DNA of 64,000 bases from Apostichopus japonicus (lineage: Eukaryota; Echinodermata; Holothuroidea; Aspidochirotida; Stichopodidae): NCBI RefSeq assembly GCF_037975245.1, contig NC_092570.1:3940001-4004000 (forward strand). The letters are read 5' to 3'. Below, piece after piece: positions 26,540 through 39,474 of the stretch. The position numbers were made by a program, and so were the translations under genes. Below the pieces are notes generated by a model. It had not been told where the DNA came from and did no database searches. It saw only the letters and a list, made by a program, of their open reading frames with translations. The first letter of the stretch is position 1. Every line of letters begins with the position of its first letter.

Positions 26540-26655
26540 TACAACATGTCTTCTCAGTAAAACTACGATAGCGCGCGCGTATATAAAATACGAGCAGAGT
26601 GCGGAGAGGTGGCGCTATGATTGACAGCCTTAGCAACCAACACCGATCCAATGAA
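26461..26655. promoter_or_regulatory. Candidate promoter / CpG-rich patch
   Basis: A G+C- and CpG-richer island in A+T-rich DNA with several promoter words close together: AAAATGGCGGC (26463-26473, close to a YY1 site), the palindrome GTCACGTGAC at 26521-26530 (E-box of the bHLH-Zip/CLEAR type), a GCGCGCGCG run then TATATAAAATA at 26580-26590, CCTTAGCAACC at 26628-26638 (an RFX X-box half-site) and GATCCAATGA at 26646-26655 (CCAAT box). If TATA is used on the plus strand, initiation would fall near 26612. No clear gene was found downstream within about 1 kb. Confidence 0.4.
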
Positions 26656-26699
26656 AAGGGGAAAGGGAGGCTTCTACGTCATTTGTATGAATCAGCTAA

Positions 26700-27118
26700 A
26701 GAGGGGTCAAAGGTTAAATTCTGTTCTATTTGCAGTCGCTTAATACATACTAGCAGATGTATTGTTATTTACGGCGATAATGATTATAGTAAACACCTAA
26801 CCAAATATGTAATATATATCTGCATATCTGCATGTTAGGTACAGCTCGATATCTCATCATTAATAATACATACTTTGGAAGTACTTTAATGTAGAAACGA
26901 TTTATCTAAAGAACACTATAGACCCTTATATCGATAGTTAATTGTTTGGAATATATGCGGTTTCAGATGAAATATGAATTTGTTTTCAAATATTAGCTTT
27001 ATGAACACCAAAGATATAAAAAAAACGTAAAACCTTGAAACACTGTTAAAATGTGTTCTGTTCTTTTGTTTGTATGATATTCACTTCACGAATTAAACAA
27101 CGAAATTGGTATTCAATG

Positions 27119-27151
<33 letters not shown>

Positions 27152-28690
27152 GCTTATATAAAACGACAAACAGTATACAACGTCGGTTGTAACCAACATC
27201 GAAAGGCTAACATCTTTCGTACTTCATCTCTCGGTCATAAATTTGCTGATACAATTGGTTATTGAGAAATATCATTTAGCGCTGTATAGGTCTTAGCAAT
27301 AAAGGAAAACAGATTCCCTGTTTCTTCTGAAAACACTGGTCTTGTAGAGCGATTCATTCAGATAATAAGAGACCGTACAAGACGCAATTCGCCCTTTGTC
27401 AGTTTCTAATATTCTCATGATTTTCCATCTGCACGGGTAAACAAAAACACAGACGTAACGCACTTCTAATACAGTATATTACGAATGACTCTCCGACTCA
27501 TTGAATATTCATCTTCTTTACATATTCAACATTATGAAAGTATAAATATTCATCTGCTTTGCATATTCAACATTATAAAAGAATCAATTTGCATTTTTCA
27601 TTTGCTTTAAACTTGTCCAACCATAAGAACGTTGTGTTTGTTATTTTTGTTTTGTTTTCTCTTTGTTGTCTTATTTCACTTCAAAAACTTTGCGAAAGTT
27701 AGATCGAAATGTCATCAAAATTGGAAAGTGGAATTGACCTGGTTTACGCAAATCGGTTTTTGATGATTCACCTACAAAACTCATTATCTCTAATCCTGAA
27801 TAATATTTTTCAATACGAAATAACATTTTCATAAATAGGTCTTGCTATCAGCCAATCTTAAATAGCTTTAAAGAAATGCTTGAGTTCCATATTTATCAAC
27901 AACCAAAAAGAGAAAATATTTCCGATATCAAATATCCAAGGCATTTTTGTATAACGGAAAATAGTTTCATTAAGAATTAAATGATGTTTCCAGCTCAACA
28001 GGAAATTGTCTATTTGAAGAAATTATGCCAAACTTAAGACAATTGTTTTTCTCACAATATCAAGGCCAATGTGGAAAAAAAGTGATGAAACGTATGAGAA
28101 TATGTTTTATATAGCTAAAAGACATTTTTATGTTGTCCTCGTTAAACATTGTTCGTTTAAATTGTCTGAGTGACGCAAATTTGGACATTCCTCTAGCATG
28201 GTTTCAATGTCCTGTTTCAAACGTAGATACTGCTGAATACAACCAAAAGTTTTGACAAGAATCCGAGTAGTCCGGTTGCTTGGTTTGAAATAAAATCCTG
28301 ACTCATACATCGAAGAACATTTTCAACGATTCCAGCAGTACATATATATATGAATATGAATATGATATGAATTTAAAATGTCTCATAACGTAATGTGAGT
28401 TTTCATATATAGATGACGTCATGTCCATAATGTGTCTGCGTAATGTGACGCACTGTAAAACTAAAGAAATCGTTAGAACAGTAACAATACAACTTAATTA
28501 ACCTTTATTCTTCAACCAACGAGGTGCTCTCTAAGTTAGTTTGAACTAGATTAAACATTTGAGAGTCATTGCATGTACATGTCACATGAACATTGAAATA
28601 CGAACAGCAAGTATAACCGGCGAGAGAAATATCTGTGGAGTTGTTTTCTTTCCAATTCTCATTTGAACACGTCTTGAAAATGACTTTTGA
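26700..28690. other. Unannotated DNA with small repeats
   Basis: Contains an (ATA)n microsatellite at 27117-27147, a two-copy 41-bp duplication at 27503-27584, and a segment near 28410-28480 (GATGACGTCATG then GTAAAACTAAAGAAATC) that resembles 53922-53985. No gene recognised. Confidence 0.5.
27503..27584. repeat. Two-copy 41-bp tandem duplication
   Basis: Two units starting at AATATTCATCT (27504 and 27545), sharing CATATTCAACATTAT and differing by few bases. Confidence 0.85.
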
Positions 28691-28696
28691 TTATGT

Positions 28697-28888
28697 GTCT
28701 TAGTTCATATTAAAACATGTGACGTTGAAGGTAAATTTAATATGCCACGATAGGAGCTCGTGGATATTCATAATATCTTACGTAGCTGTATAGAAGTTAT
28801 CAAAGGATCCGTGAATCGCTCTTCTCCGTAACATGTAATTATGAATATATATTTGTAATAATATATATATATAATATATATTTATATA

Positions 28889-28925
<37 letters not shown>

Positions 28926-29124
28926 GCTGACTATGTCTTAGTTCATATTAAAACATGTGACGTTGAAGGTAAATTTAATATTCCACGATAGGGGCTCGTG
29001 GATATTCATATTATCTTACGTAGCTGTATAGAAGTTATCAAAGGATTCGTGAATCGCTCTTCTCCGTAACATGTAATTATGAATATATATTTGTAATAAT
29101 ATATATATATACATATATAATATA

Positions 29125-29161
<37 letters not shown>

Positions 29162-29170
29162 GCTGACTAT
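28697..29170. repeat. Two-copy 238-bp tandem duplication with (TA)n tails
   Basis: Copy 1 (28697-28934) and copy 2 (28935-29170) are nearly identical over the first ~160 bp: GTCTTAGTTCATATTAAAAC through GAATATATATTTGTAATAAT. Each ends in a (TA)n tract of slightly different make-up, then TGCTGACTAT. Each copy holds the inverted repeat CCACGA..TCGTGG. The few substitutions show a recent duplication, while the (TA)n tails have already diverged. Confidence 0.95.
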
Positions 29171-29174
29171 ACTA

Positions 29175-29740
29175 ACAATATTACATTTCATGAATATTCA
29201 TTTCAGTGTGCATATTAATGAGAGTAAACATGACAATGTTCCATGTTGTATACATGACGTATCCCGTTCACGTAGACCTATTCTATTAAAATGAATACGG
29301 TTGTACTTTGTTTTATGATAATCAGAAGCGCCATTTAACATAATCTACTTAAAGAACATTTCAGAAAAATTGATAAAAACATGAATAGATAAATGTCATG
29401 TAACCCTGTATTTTATTATTTACACCACCTAAGAAGAGATTTATATTTTGTTTCCAATTTAGACCATCCCTAAAATGTTTCAAATAATTCAATTTCATAT
29501 TCAGTTATGTATAATTATATTCATTTGATTCATCCTTGAAATAATTAACTTTCTCTCAGTGTATCACGATGAGAAATAAATACAAGAATCTATTTGAAAT
29601 TGTCATGCGTCAATATTCGATTTGTGTCCAACTATTTAAAAAGAAAGTTTTCAGATCCGCCGCCGATGTTTTGAGTATTGGATTTCTCTATGTTGAATTC
29701 GATTTTGTCAAAGCACTGAAACACACATGAGTGCACACTG
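29175..29740. other. Unannotated A+T-rich DNA
   Basis: Nothing recognisable up to the hAT-type element. Confidence 0.55.
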
Positions 29741-29742
29741 TA

Positions 29743-30102
29743 CAGCAGGGTTTCCCTAACTTTATCCCCTCCCCACGAACCCCCTGTGGATGTCAGAGTT
29801 GTCCACGAACCACCAACTTTTCGAGACACGATCTGAGTCATTATTATACTATAATACGCATAACAGTGCTTCGTAAAAGATGCATGGTACGGTACTACTA
29901 TGGCAACATATGCGTATGGAACGCGAAAAGATTTTGTCGATAGGTACGACTTTTGTACATTGCTTAAATTATATGATATATCAGATTTTAGTTTAACAGA
30001 AAGAACTCTAGTTTTGACTTTCAGAAACGTCTCACGAACACCCTGGGAGGGACTCACGCACCCCCTGGGGGTTCATGCACCCCAGTTAGGGAACCCCTAC
30101 TG
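29743..30102 (+). mobile_element. Non-autonomous hAT-type transposon, short copy
   Basis: Left end CAGGGTTTCCCTAACT and right end AGTTAGGGAACCCCTA form an imperfect terminal inverted repeat. Subterminal C-rich repeats (CCACGAACC..CCCTG and GGGGGTTCATGCACCCC) follow. About 85-90% similar by eye to 32853-33376, but it lacks about 165 bp of that copy's interior (the join is at AAAAGAT|GCATGGTACGG near 29882). No transposase is encoded; the 141-codon minus-strand frame is chance. Flanks TGTACAG and TGGACAT resemble each other only partly, so the target duplication is eroded or the ends are slightly misplaced. Confidence 0.8.
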
Positions 30103-30104
30103 GA

Positions 30105-31780
30105 CATAAACATGCATAGATAATATCTCTCAGTGAGTTATGATGACAAAAAAATACCAGAATCCATTTGATATTAACATGCGTCGTATGTCTTGTGTCC
30201 AAGTTGTAAATCAAAAGGAGAAAGGAAAGACTTAAATTACAATTTATTTTGCTAAATTAACTTCCTTCAAGAGTAGACTTTAATTTGGCAATGAAAAAAT
30301 GAACTTGTGGACAGTTTTAACATCCTTCTATAAAATTGTATAACATTATTAATAAATCCGTACATTTTGAATTCATTTTTAGTGTTATGCTGGTAGCGAG
30401 AGAATAATTAGTGAAGTTTCATAATTCATTGTTCTCACAACGGACAAACTTATTATATTATTGAATGAAGCCAATCCCCAACGCTATTAGAGAGTCAACA
30501 GTAAATTTTTCAAGCTAGTGTATGTAAAATATGTCAATCTACAATACTGACAGCACAGCAAGCATTATCATAATCTGGCAATATCAAGGGTAAGAATATA
30601 TGTATCGCCTCAAATTGGAATATATTATACATAACTATATATTGGAAAGCATAATCTTTCTATAACTAACAATGAGAGTGTATTACGAACGTGTTAATAT
30701 CGTACGGAATACACGCCCTGGTGCTTTGGAATCTGACAACGTACACATTATCACCACTTTAAGAGGCAATCCAAGCCGTATTTATGAAATGAATTTGTAA
30801 GCAAGTGGTATGACAGAGATCTAAATAATTTATTAAAGATCAACACACCAGAAAAATTTCCATTTCACGTCTGGTTTCTACCTTTTGGGACTCAATCATC
30901 GTGTCAGAGACCTAAGTCCATACCACTCCGCCACAATGATTCCAGTACGCATTAACACTAGTATCATTCATATTTCATACCGTTATTACATAAAACAGTG
31001 CTCAGGTGACGAATTTATCACAGTTAAAAGGTATTCATATGAATTTTGACCAATTGTGAATTTTGAATCTATAATGCTTATCACAATTTTGTAACATTCT
31101 CGAGAGAAAAAAAACAAAAAAAGCATCCTACTTTAACAAAGAAGAGAAACATAAATATAAGATATGCCAATGAGCCAATCCTCTGGTTATAAGAAGCTAA
31201 AACTCTCTTGAATCAAGTGATCAAAATGTTTTCGAAAAAATTCTACAATACTACAAATACAATGAAAATGATTACTGAGAACAAGGTCATGTCAAGGATA
31301 TACAAGTATTTAGCTATTACAACTTATTTGAAAATGACGAGATGTCAAATTTCACTACCTGATCGAAGCGAGGGTTTGACTTCCTGTGTGTTCCAGTATA
31401 TTTGAGCCTTGACGGGTCTTTAATACTCTATATTCTTCATATTACTGGCCCTCTGGCCTTACAAATAAACAGGTAATAAACGTAGTAATTGTAAACAAAC
31501 GTCACATCTTAGGAAGAAATTTAGAATCGATGTGAAATTGATGCCACAGGTTATCAAATTATATTGCGATATTTTCGGATTACTTGATCCGGCTATAAAA
31601 AGCTTGCCACTTAAAATGTTTGCTTTATCTCTAGAAATGGAAAGCGCTTCAATTGGACAATAGAAAGTAGGCGGACGTTAGAATGGAACAAATTCAAAAC
31701 CAATGTTAAAATGTGATAAAGTATTTATAAAACAAAAATGAAGGAATATTCAACAGACAGTTATGTCGTCAGCATGAATC
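30105..31780. other. Unannotated A+T-rich DNA
   Basis: No gene or repeat family recognised between the first hAT-type element and the long (TA)n tract. Confidence 0.5.
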
Positions 31781-31781
31781 A

Positions 31782-31984
<203 letters not shown>

Positions 31985-32844
31985 CACAATACAATTGTCT
32001 TTACATGAGCAAATTGTATCATCTTTAACATAACTGTGTTAAGACAGATTCAGTGATTCTATGGTACTGGACGACATATGTTTAATGATACTTGTAACCT
32101 GTAAGGGCCTGCTAATGTGTCATTTTCTTTGCGCGCCTCCCCCCCCCCCCTCCCCCTCAGTTTCACATAGATCATGAACGAGACTCTACATGTACGCAGA
32201 AAGCATCGTCTTCAGATACATATGGGTATAATGTGTTTTCTTAAAGTCAGTACATCATCCATGGGACCTCTTTGCAGCCGATGGCAGATGACGTCATGGC
32301 TGTTTCTATTGATATTAGTACTATTTCGATGTTATGGACCTCACAATGTAACACATTTGTGGGAGTTGAGTCTACATCCTGGATCCCTCAACAATCGATG
32401 AGCTAACGTGATTAATTCGTTTACTCAATTGAGCTTAATGAAAGTATTGGCGTCTCACCGAGAAAAGAAAAACAGCCTACTAACCATGAAACTTTGCCTG
32501 TCGTTTCCAGTTTAATGAAATGTAACAATCATGTAAATATCGTCTGGCTTTCGTTGAGATGAACTAAGTTTCTTTTTTTGTGTGTGTAATAATTCGTTGC
32601 ATGATAATAATGCAATGGTGTTCGACGCTGTAATATACTAAAAATATTACTTCTGTATTAATTTCTAATCTACCGATTTATGAAACTTTTGCAAAAAGTA
32701 AAGTGCTTGTTCTAATCCTTCTCTCAGTATATACTACATCACCCTTCCAACAAAATCCTTTCTGTCTTAATCCACTATTTTGAAAATGAGACAACACACT
32801 GGATAACACAAAGCTTGATCAAATGCTATCATTTGTCCTATATA
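31985..32844. other. Unannotated DNA
   Basis: Contains a C-rich run at 32139-32150. A 75-codon plus-strand frame at 32174-32401 has a hydrophobic stretch (WLFLLILVLF) but no splice or homology support and is not called. Confidence 0.45.
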
Positions 32845-33384
32845 GTTTACATCAGGGTTCCCCTAACTTTATCCCCCCACGAACCCCCTGTGGATGTCAG
32901 AGCTGTCCACGAACCCCCATCTTTTCGAGACACGATCTGAGTCATTATTATACTATAATACACATAACAGTGCTGCGTAAAAGATCAAGTACATAGTGTA
33001 ATATTGTAATGAACAAAAGCAAGAAATGAACCAATATTTATATCGAAACTTTAAGATCAGATCAGCTCTTTATCATTCACGACGTACTGTCATGCGTACA
33101 CCAACTTCACCAAATTCATGCGGCCTGTGTCTGTTTCATAATTCAGTTATTTATCACATGCACTGTACGGTACTACTATGGCAACATATGCGTATGGAAC
33201 GCGAAAAGAGTTGTCGATAGGTACGACTTTTGTACATTACTAAATTAAATGATATATCAAATTTTAGTTCAACAAATAGTACTCTAGTTTTGACTTTCAG
33301 AAACGTCTCACGAACCCCCTGGGATGGACTCATGCACCCCCTGGGGGTTCATGCACCCCAGTTAGGGAACCCCTGGGTTTACAT
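32845..33384 (+). mobile_element. Non-autonomous hAT-type transposon with 8-bp TSD
   Basis: The element (32853-33376, 524 bp) begins CAGGGTTCCCCTAACT and ends AGTTAGGGAACCCCTGG, an inverted repeat of about 16 bp. It is flanked by perfect 8-bp direct repeats GTTTACAT at 32845-32852 and 33377-33384. CAGGG-type ends with an 8-bp target duplication are the hallmark of the hAT superfamily. There is no transposase frame, so it must have moved in trans. It has the same C-rich subterminal repeats as the copy at 29.7 kb and keeps the interior missing there. Confidence 0.92.
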
Positions 33385-35330
33385 GATGAAAGAAAGACAT
33401 ACATAATATTAAACCATCAAATAATTCAAATCATATGATAGATTATATGTCGCAAAAGCCGCCCTAAACATTTAAGAACAAACCAGTCCGGTTAAATTGA
33501 TATAATACAGAGCTGGAGACTTTAGCAAATTGTCTAAAAATGATGTTATCAAGCCACATTTGCTTACATTTTCTATCCTTCTTTTTTATTATTATTATTA
33601 ATTTTTGTAACGAGTTTTTGCATATATTAATCTAAAATACTGAGAAAGAATGCAACTATCACAACAATAATGATATTATATTGATTAATAGGATCACAGC
33701 CTCCACAGCACCATATTGAGGGAGTTGTTATAACAACAATGATATCAATCACATAAGGCTAAAGATTTTGGCTGGAGTTTCTGTTTATACTTTTAAAATA
33801 AGAAGGCGAAAAAAAAGCTGAAACTAAGCTAAACTCGACAAAATACTTTAAATAGGATTTGTCAGCTATAACAGCAGAAAATAAGAAAAAAGGCCCATTA
33901 ACTGAATAAGATCTTTTTAGATCGATAAGCAAGGATGACACAGTCAGTCGCTAGGATGGTCGAAACTGATACCGAATATTGCAAAAACAAGCTAGAATTT
34001 CTTAAGCATTTATAGCCCAAAAAGAAAAAGAAGAAGAAGATAGATAAACTATCTACGCGGTAAACTTTAGAGAAATGTCTGTACATCTAAAGATTAGATG
34101 TTCGTATACGTCTACGTGTAGACTAGTCAAACTCTCGATTTTACCGCATAAGAGTAATTTGATAAATTTTCGGTTAAAAAGTCCTAAATACAGTTTGACG
34201 GCTGTCCTAATTTAATCGCCTTAAGCATCTTAGAGGCCATTTCAAGCAAAAGTCTTTGCAGGATTCTAAAAGAAGAAGATGAGAAAGAGAGTGTCACAGA
34301 GGCAGATACTAGTGTAGGAGGATGGATGATCAGAGAAGAGGAAGGGATTGCCATATTACATATTGATTTGGACCATGAAAAGAAAACAACGCGATGAACG
34401 TTCGACGGTTAAAAAAATGGTTAATAATCTTCCGTCCAACCTTCCAACGAACAATCATTTTAATAGAATACTATCCTTTCCGGAAATGTCATTTACGGTT
34501 AGTAAGGTAACTGAATTTCATGCAAAATCGATGGTTTAGAGGGCTATTTTGACACGACCTAAGATATATGGAACACATTTTGGAGTATTGCATGTACAAA
34601 CCTGGTTACAGTCGTTTAAGGCATCATTCAAGAATATTTCATTCCTTGAGTTACTGAAATCGAGTTATATCTTGTACCTCTTTCATATTATTAATCCTCT
34701 TATGAACATGTCATTCGTTCTGTCAAATGTTTACTATTAAATTGACCAATTAAATTGTCTGTACTTCGTCTGTTTCTGTTTGTTTCCGTTTGCATCAGAA
34801 GAACTATTTTAGGATCGAATCATCAGGTCCGCAAACTGGTTTATAGGCCCCCTTTTACCCACAAAGGTTGTTTGCAGTAAATGAGTCGTTAGTTAACATT
34901 TCAATCCCCCAACCCCCCCCCCCCCCAAACCCCCGCACCCTCTCTCACTCTCTCCCTCCCTCTCTCCGTCTCTCTCTTTGAACTTGAATAACTAATCAGA
35001 ACCTTTGAATGAGATCATGATAATAATCAATACATTTGTTGTAATTACCTTACAGCCATAACTCTAACCAATATATATTTAGTTTTACTAAACGTTGGTC
35101 GATTATTCCGAATGACCAATATGTTAATATTTCTCGGTTATCAGCTTTACAAGCGAAAACCGCCAACGATAGGGAAATAGCAAATGCTACCGATTTATAG
35201 CACGATCCAGCTTTTACTGTGGTACGAAACTTTTAAGTTTTACAGTCTATTTACACATGTGTTCTATGTGTGTAATGGGGTGTCTTTTATACCCCTATTT
35301 CGGTTATAATCTCTATATATCCCCCCCCCC
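33385..35330. other. Unannotated DNA
   Basis: Contains a short (TTA)n at 33587-33600, (GAA)n at 34024-34040, and C/CT-rich DNA at 34906-34980 with a 14-C run at 34913-34926. No gene recognised. Confidence 0.5.
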
Positions 35331-35367
35331 GGGCCCCCTCTACCAAGAAACCCCTTATCCGCCACTG
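35321..35367 (-). mobile_element. Solo terminus of a DNA transposon with poly-C
   Basis: On the minus strand the sequence begins CAGTGGCGGATAAGGGG and runs into a G-rich tract (poly-C at 35321-35332 on the plus strand). CAGTGGCGGA-type ends followed by G tracts are seen in some invertebrate hAT-like miniatures. No partner end was found to the left, so this is a fragment at best. Confidence 0.35.
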
Positions 35368-35369
35368 CA

Positions 35370-38300
35370 TGGTCAGAAAAATACTTCCATGTCTCAACGG
35401 ATAGATATTGACCGTACTTCTTAGAAACCACCCATTCCATTACTCCATGAAGCATAACCCCCGTAGTACGCCTCTTGGTGTTAGCAATATCGATTTGGCA
35501 CTATGCAGTGAATCTTACTAAATCAATGAATTGTTAAAATGATATGTCAAGTCCTAACAAGCTCCCATGCAGGGCAGTCTCATTAGGCCACGATATATAT
35601 TAACAACAACTTTAACAACTTCTTGCGTGGAAACCACCTCTTTTGGACGTGTACATTTCTACATTTCCGGCACGGTTTGTTTGACATCCTGTCGTGGGTT
35701 TGATTATAGGGTACGAAGTTAGGTTTTGTGGACAATTTTAGCTTAAGTAAGCTATCCTGATTACATCTCGGTAACAATTTTTTAAAGTCACGGTATTCTC
35801 AGTATATATATAGGCTTCCATTGTAGAATTACCTTTTTTAGGGATGGGGATGGGAAGGGTGAGTAGATACACTTTACTTTCGTACTCTGCGAAATTTGTT
35901 GTAAAAAGACCGTTATACTATTACGAAAAAGTGATGTTTTTTTTTCCTAATCCAGTCCCCGTACATCGTGACTGGTCTCACGTGATCCTTTAACATGTAA
36001 CGAGGTCCGGGCCCGGGACCTAGGGCCCCACCCCCACCCCACCCCGATGTATAAGACTTAGTGAACACAAAGGAGAGATTTGGGTAAAAGTGAGAAATAT
36101 GAGCAGATCTCAAATGTTACGGAAGATCTCTGAAGGAACCTTATAATATAGTACATTCCCTATTTTAAGGTACAGGAAAATTTAAACACGAAATTGAAAA
36201 AGTTGTGCATCAGAACCTTACGAAGAATCGTTTGTCCTTACACTTGTTTATACACACTCTCTGTGGACCAGGATTCTAATGGAAACACAAATTTCTGCCT
36301 TGTTTGCCTCAAAACCCAGTTGGGAGGCCACAGCATTTATGTCTGAAAAAAATCGGTCCTTGAAAAAGTAAATTTGACCACGTGTCTATACTTCAGCATT
36401 AAATGTCACATCGCATCAAGAGATACGTGATCTTCACACATACATACACACGCACGCACGCACACACAGAACAATTTCGAATGTAGTGAGTAATTGTGTG
36501 CCGAGAAATCTGTTAAATGATGATCGCATCCCGCTTATACCTCAACAATTTTAAATCGTTTGGATAAGTAAGGAAATCGCGATAGGATGTTAGAAACCAT
36601 ATAAATAGAATGCTTTTTTTTTCTGCTTCAAGCCATCATGAGTTCTATAAATGAAATCAACAACCATTCAATACACAACAGTACTTAAGGTACCGCCAAT
36701 AAAAAATAGCCCCGATATCCAATCCCATGGAGGTCATAGGTTAATTCTCTTAATCCCTCAGGAAGACTTAACCAGCAGCGAGGCAGGATTAATTTATCCG
36801 GCAGCTGTAAATGGATATTGGGAAGAAAAATGTCAATATTTATCATAAATATTTGCCACCCTCTGCGGAATTAATTGAAAGCCGGAAGCAGATATATGAC
36901 GTCACTCGTGGAATGGAAACCAGGCCACTTTTAAGAGAGGGCTTTCATAAAATTAAAAAGAAAAATATTCCTTTGTAATCAACCCTAAGAGTTAGCTTAT
37001 GCTATGTACGAAAAGATGTGTGTTTCTTATCATATTACTTACATATTTCATTAATTTTACAAAAATTTAACTAAATATCAGTTATTTGATGGAAAAGTCG
37101 AGACTTGAGACTATCATATTTTGAAACTAATATGAGGAAGACTAAATGACTCCCTTCTTTAGCCAGAGTATCCGGCGATAGTGTTTTTCAAAGTTTAATT
37201 GACGGATCACTGGCAATTAATAAGTTAAAGCATTTCGCTTTATGTTCTCCTTGTTGTTTTGTGTGTTTGTGTACTTTTTTATGTTTTTTTTTGTTGTAAA
37301 CTTTGAGATCAGTTTCTTGTGAGTCATAATTAAGGATTGAACAGCTAAATCCTAATATTTGTAATACTAATATCTTCACGATGTATTTTTGTTTACTACC
37401 ACGATATCAGTAAAAATGTTGGTTGTCCATTGTGACAAAATGAAACTTTAAAAAACTGCATATATAGTATATAAATTGATATACAACCGTTGACTTAGTA
37501 TGTCTAGCAATACAGCTGGTTATGTACACAGAAAGAACGAATGGAAAACATCAAATACCCTCTCTTTATTCATCGCGGTGACGATTTCCAAATATCAGTA
37601 TTATCTAGTAAAGAAAAAAACTATATCTCTCTCGCTCCAAATATGCCATGTAATTAATAAGCACATTAAAATTCTCCTAGTCTAATTATCATTAGGTCTG
37701 CCTTTGTTTATTTCAAAACAGAAATTCTTATGAAAATTGCCAAAATATTTTGAGAAGATTATTAGTTACAGGGTATAAGGATCTCAATAATTACGATATC
37801 GTAACTTCATCAAATTCATACCAATTGCAAATGAAAAAAAATGGAAAACAATAATACGCCTATAATCATAAAATTAACTTGTATTCCTCTCTGACGTAGC
37901 AGATTATATATTGTAATAGATTAGTTTCGGTGTTGTAATAGATTAGTTACGGTGTTAATTCGCGAGACGAAAGATTAATTGGAACGTAAATAATGGGTAG
38001 TAATTTCATCAGTAATTTTAGCAAATGAAAGAAGTCATGCAGCAATAATTTCCAATAAGACCAGCCACGATATTATACTCAACCAAACGTTACCTTGCAA
38101 GTCCCCTCTGCTTATATAGTCTAAGAATTTTCTGTGTTATGCTATTGAAGTTTTCACTTTTCCAACAACTTCCCCAGGGCGTTTGATTTGTGGCCTTTTT
38201 TTCCCCATCTTCTCAACGTAACAATAAAATGTCACTTCATCGATTTCAAATATAAAAACAAGAACATAAGAGTACCTTTTACGCAAAACTCTTGTTTTAT

Positions 38301-39470
38301 TTCCAAGTAGTGCCATATACTATAGGGGTTTAAAGTCAAATCTTCTTCAAGTCCTGGATTCGGTACTATTTTATAAAAAGAAAACCCGGAGAGAAATTCA
38401 AGGTCCTTTTAGTCTGCTAAAGAAAGGTGTCGATTGAGTTTTTAGGGTATGTTGGGTTTCTAGAAGAACCACATTTGTCGTGCTTTCTTACGCCTGCCTT
38501 GTTTATAATAATGAATCTATAAGGAATTCTAGGCTATAGGGTGAGGAAGATTAAAATGCTCGGCCAGTGGAAACCGTGGAGGGGGGGGGGGAGTGGGTTG
38601 AGGCGATTGCAACATTTTTTTTGTGGTTATTGAACCGTACTCTGGAAATAAGTTTGACTTATGTATTTGTATGTTGGAACCCATCGAGCAAGTAATCGTG
38701 TAAGCAACATGAGAGCTATCACTATAATGTAGGGACCTAGTTTTATAAGAAAGGCCTAGTATTTTTTTTTGGGGGGGGGGGCGGGTTAAGGCATTTATCA
38801 TGTTTCTAGTTTGTACTTCTATTTTGTACGTTAACCTCAAACAAAAATGCAAAAGATGATACAAGCAAGTTTTCATTTCTTCTGGGGAGGATGCTCCTAG
38901 ACAACCCCCATCCCCACCCCACCCCTCGGCCCTATATGGAGGAGATTTCGCTTTGTAAGCATCAGGGACATTCCTCTTTTCTTAAAATGTTGGAGTCCGC
39001 CCATTGGCTTATCATGTCTCATTTGTTGTTACGCAAAGGAAACAGACGATATTCGAAGTCATTACTCTCGGAGAAACTAAAAATGAAAAATCAATCTTAT
39101 AAACATTTACAAAACGTGAGATCTTAGTTTTATGATTAATCAGTTTAAAACATCAGTGGACGGATAAGAAATGAAGTCCCATTAAAAGTCATTATGTTAT
39201 TATGTTATTTTTAGGCCTATATATCATATCTCATAATTGAGTTCATTGTTTAACCCCTGTCAAGTGTTTTATTCACTGTCGGAAGTACCTGATCCCAATG
39301 GAATCTACTTGAAGATATAAGTTCGAATGCTTTGTCGAGAGGCACTTTGACCAGTTGAAAACTGCATGCAGGCTACACAACAGCGATCTATCGTTACTGT
39401 GTTGTTGTTAGTGTCAATCATGAACACAGGTTGTGCTGTGCTCTCGCAGCCCAATGTGATTCATATCATG
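35370..39470. other. Unannotated DNA
   Basis: About 4.1 kb without a recognised gene. It holds a G/C-rich patch at 36003-36045, a (CA)n-like run at 36435-36468, the 22-bp duplication at 37911-37954, and poly-G runs at 38581-38591 and 38770-38781. Confidence 0.5.
37911..37954. repeat. Two-copy 22-bp tandem duplication
   Basis: TTGTAATAGATTAGTTTCGG and its neighbour differ by one T/A change. Confidence 0.9.
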
Positions 39471-39474
39471 AACA

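Noticed and set aside
28410-28480. Repeat pair with 53922-53985
   Set aside because: Words in common (GATGACGTCATG, GTAAA-CTAA-GAAATC) are suggestive but short; left as a note.
29632-30057. 141-codon minus-strand frame
   Set aside because: Lies across the non-autonomous hAT element and its flank; does not resemble a transposase and is not kept intact in the sister copy.
38529-38876. 115-codon minus-strand frame with Pro-rich segments
   Set aside because: Proline runs come from two poly-G tracts; no other support.
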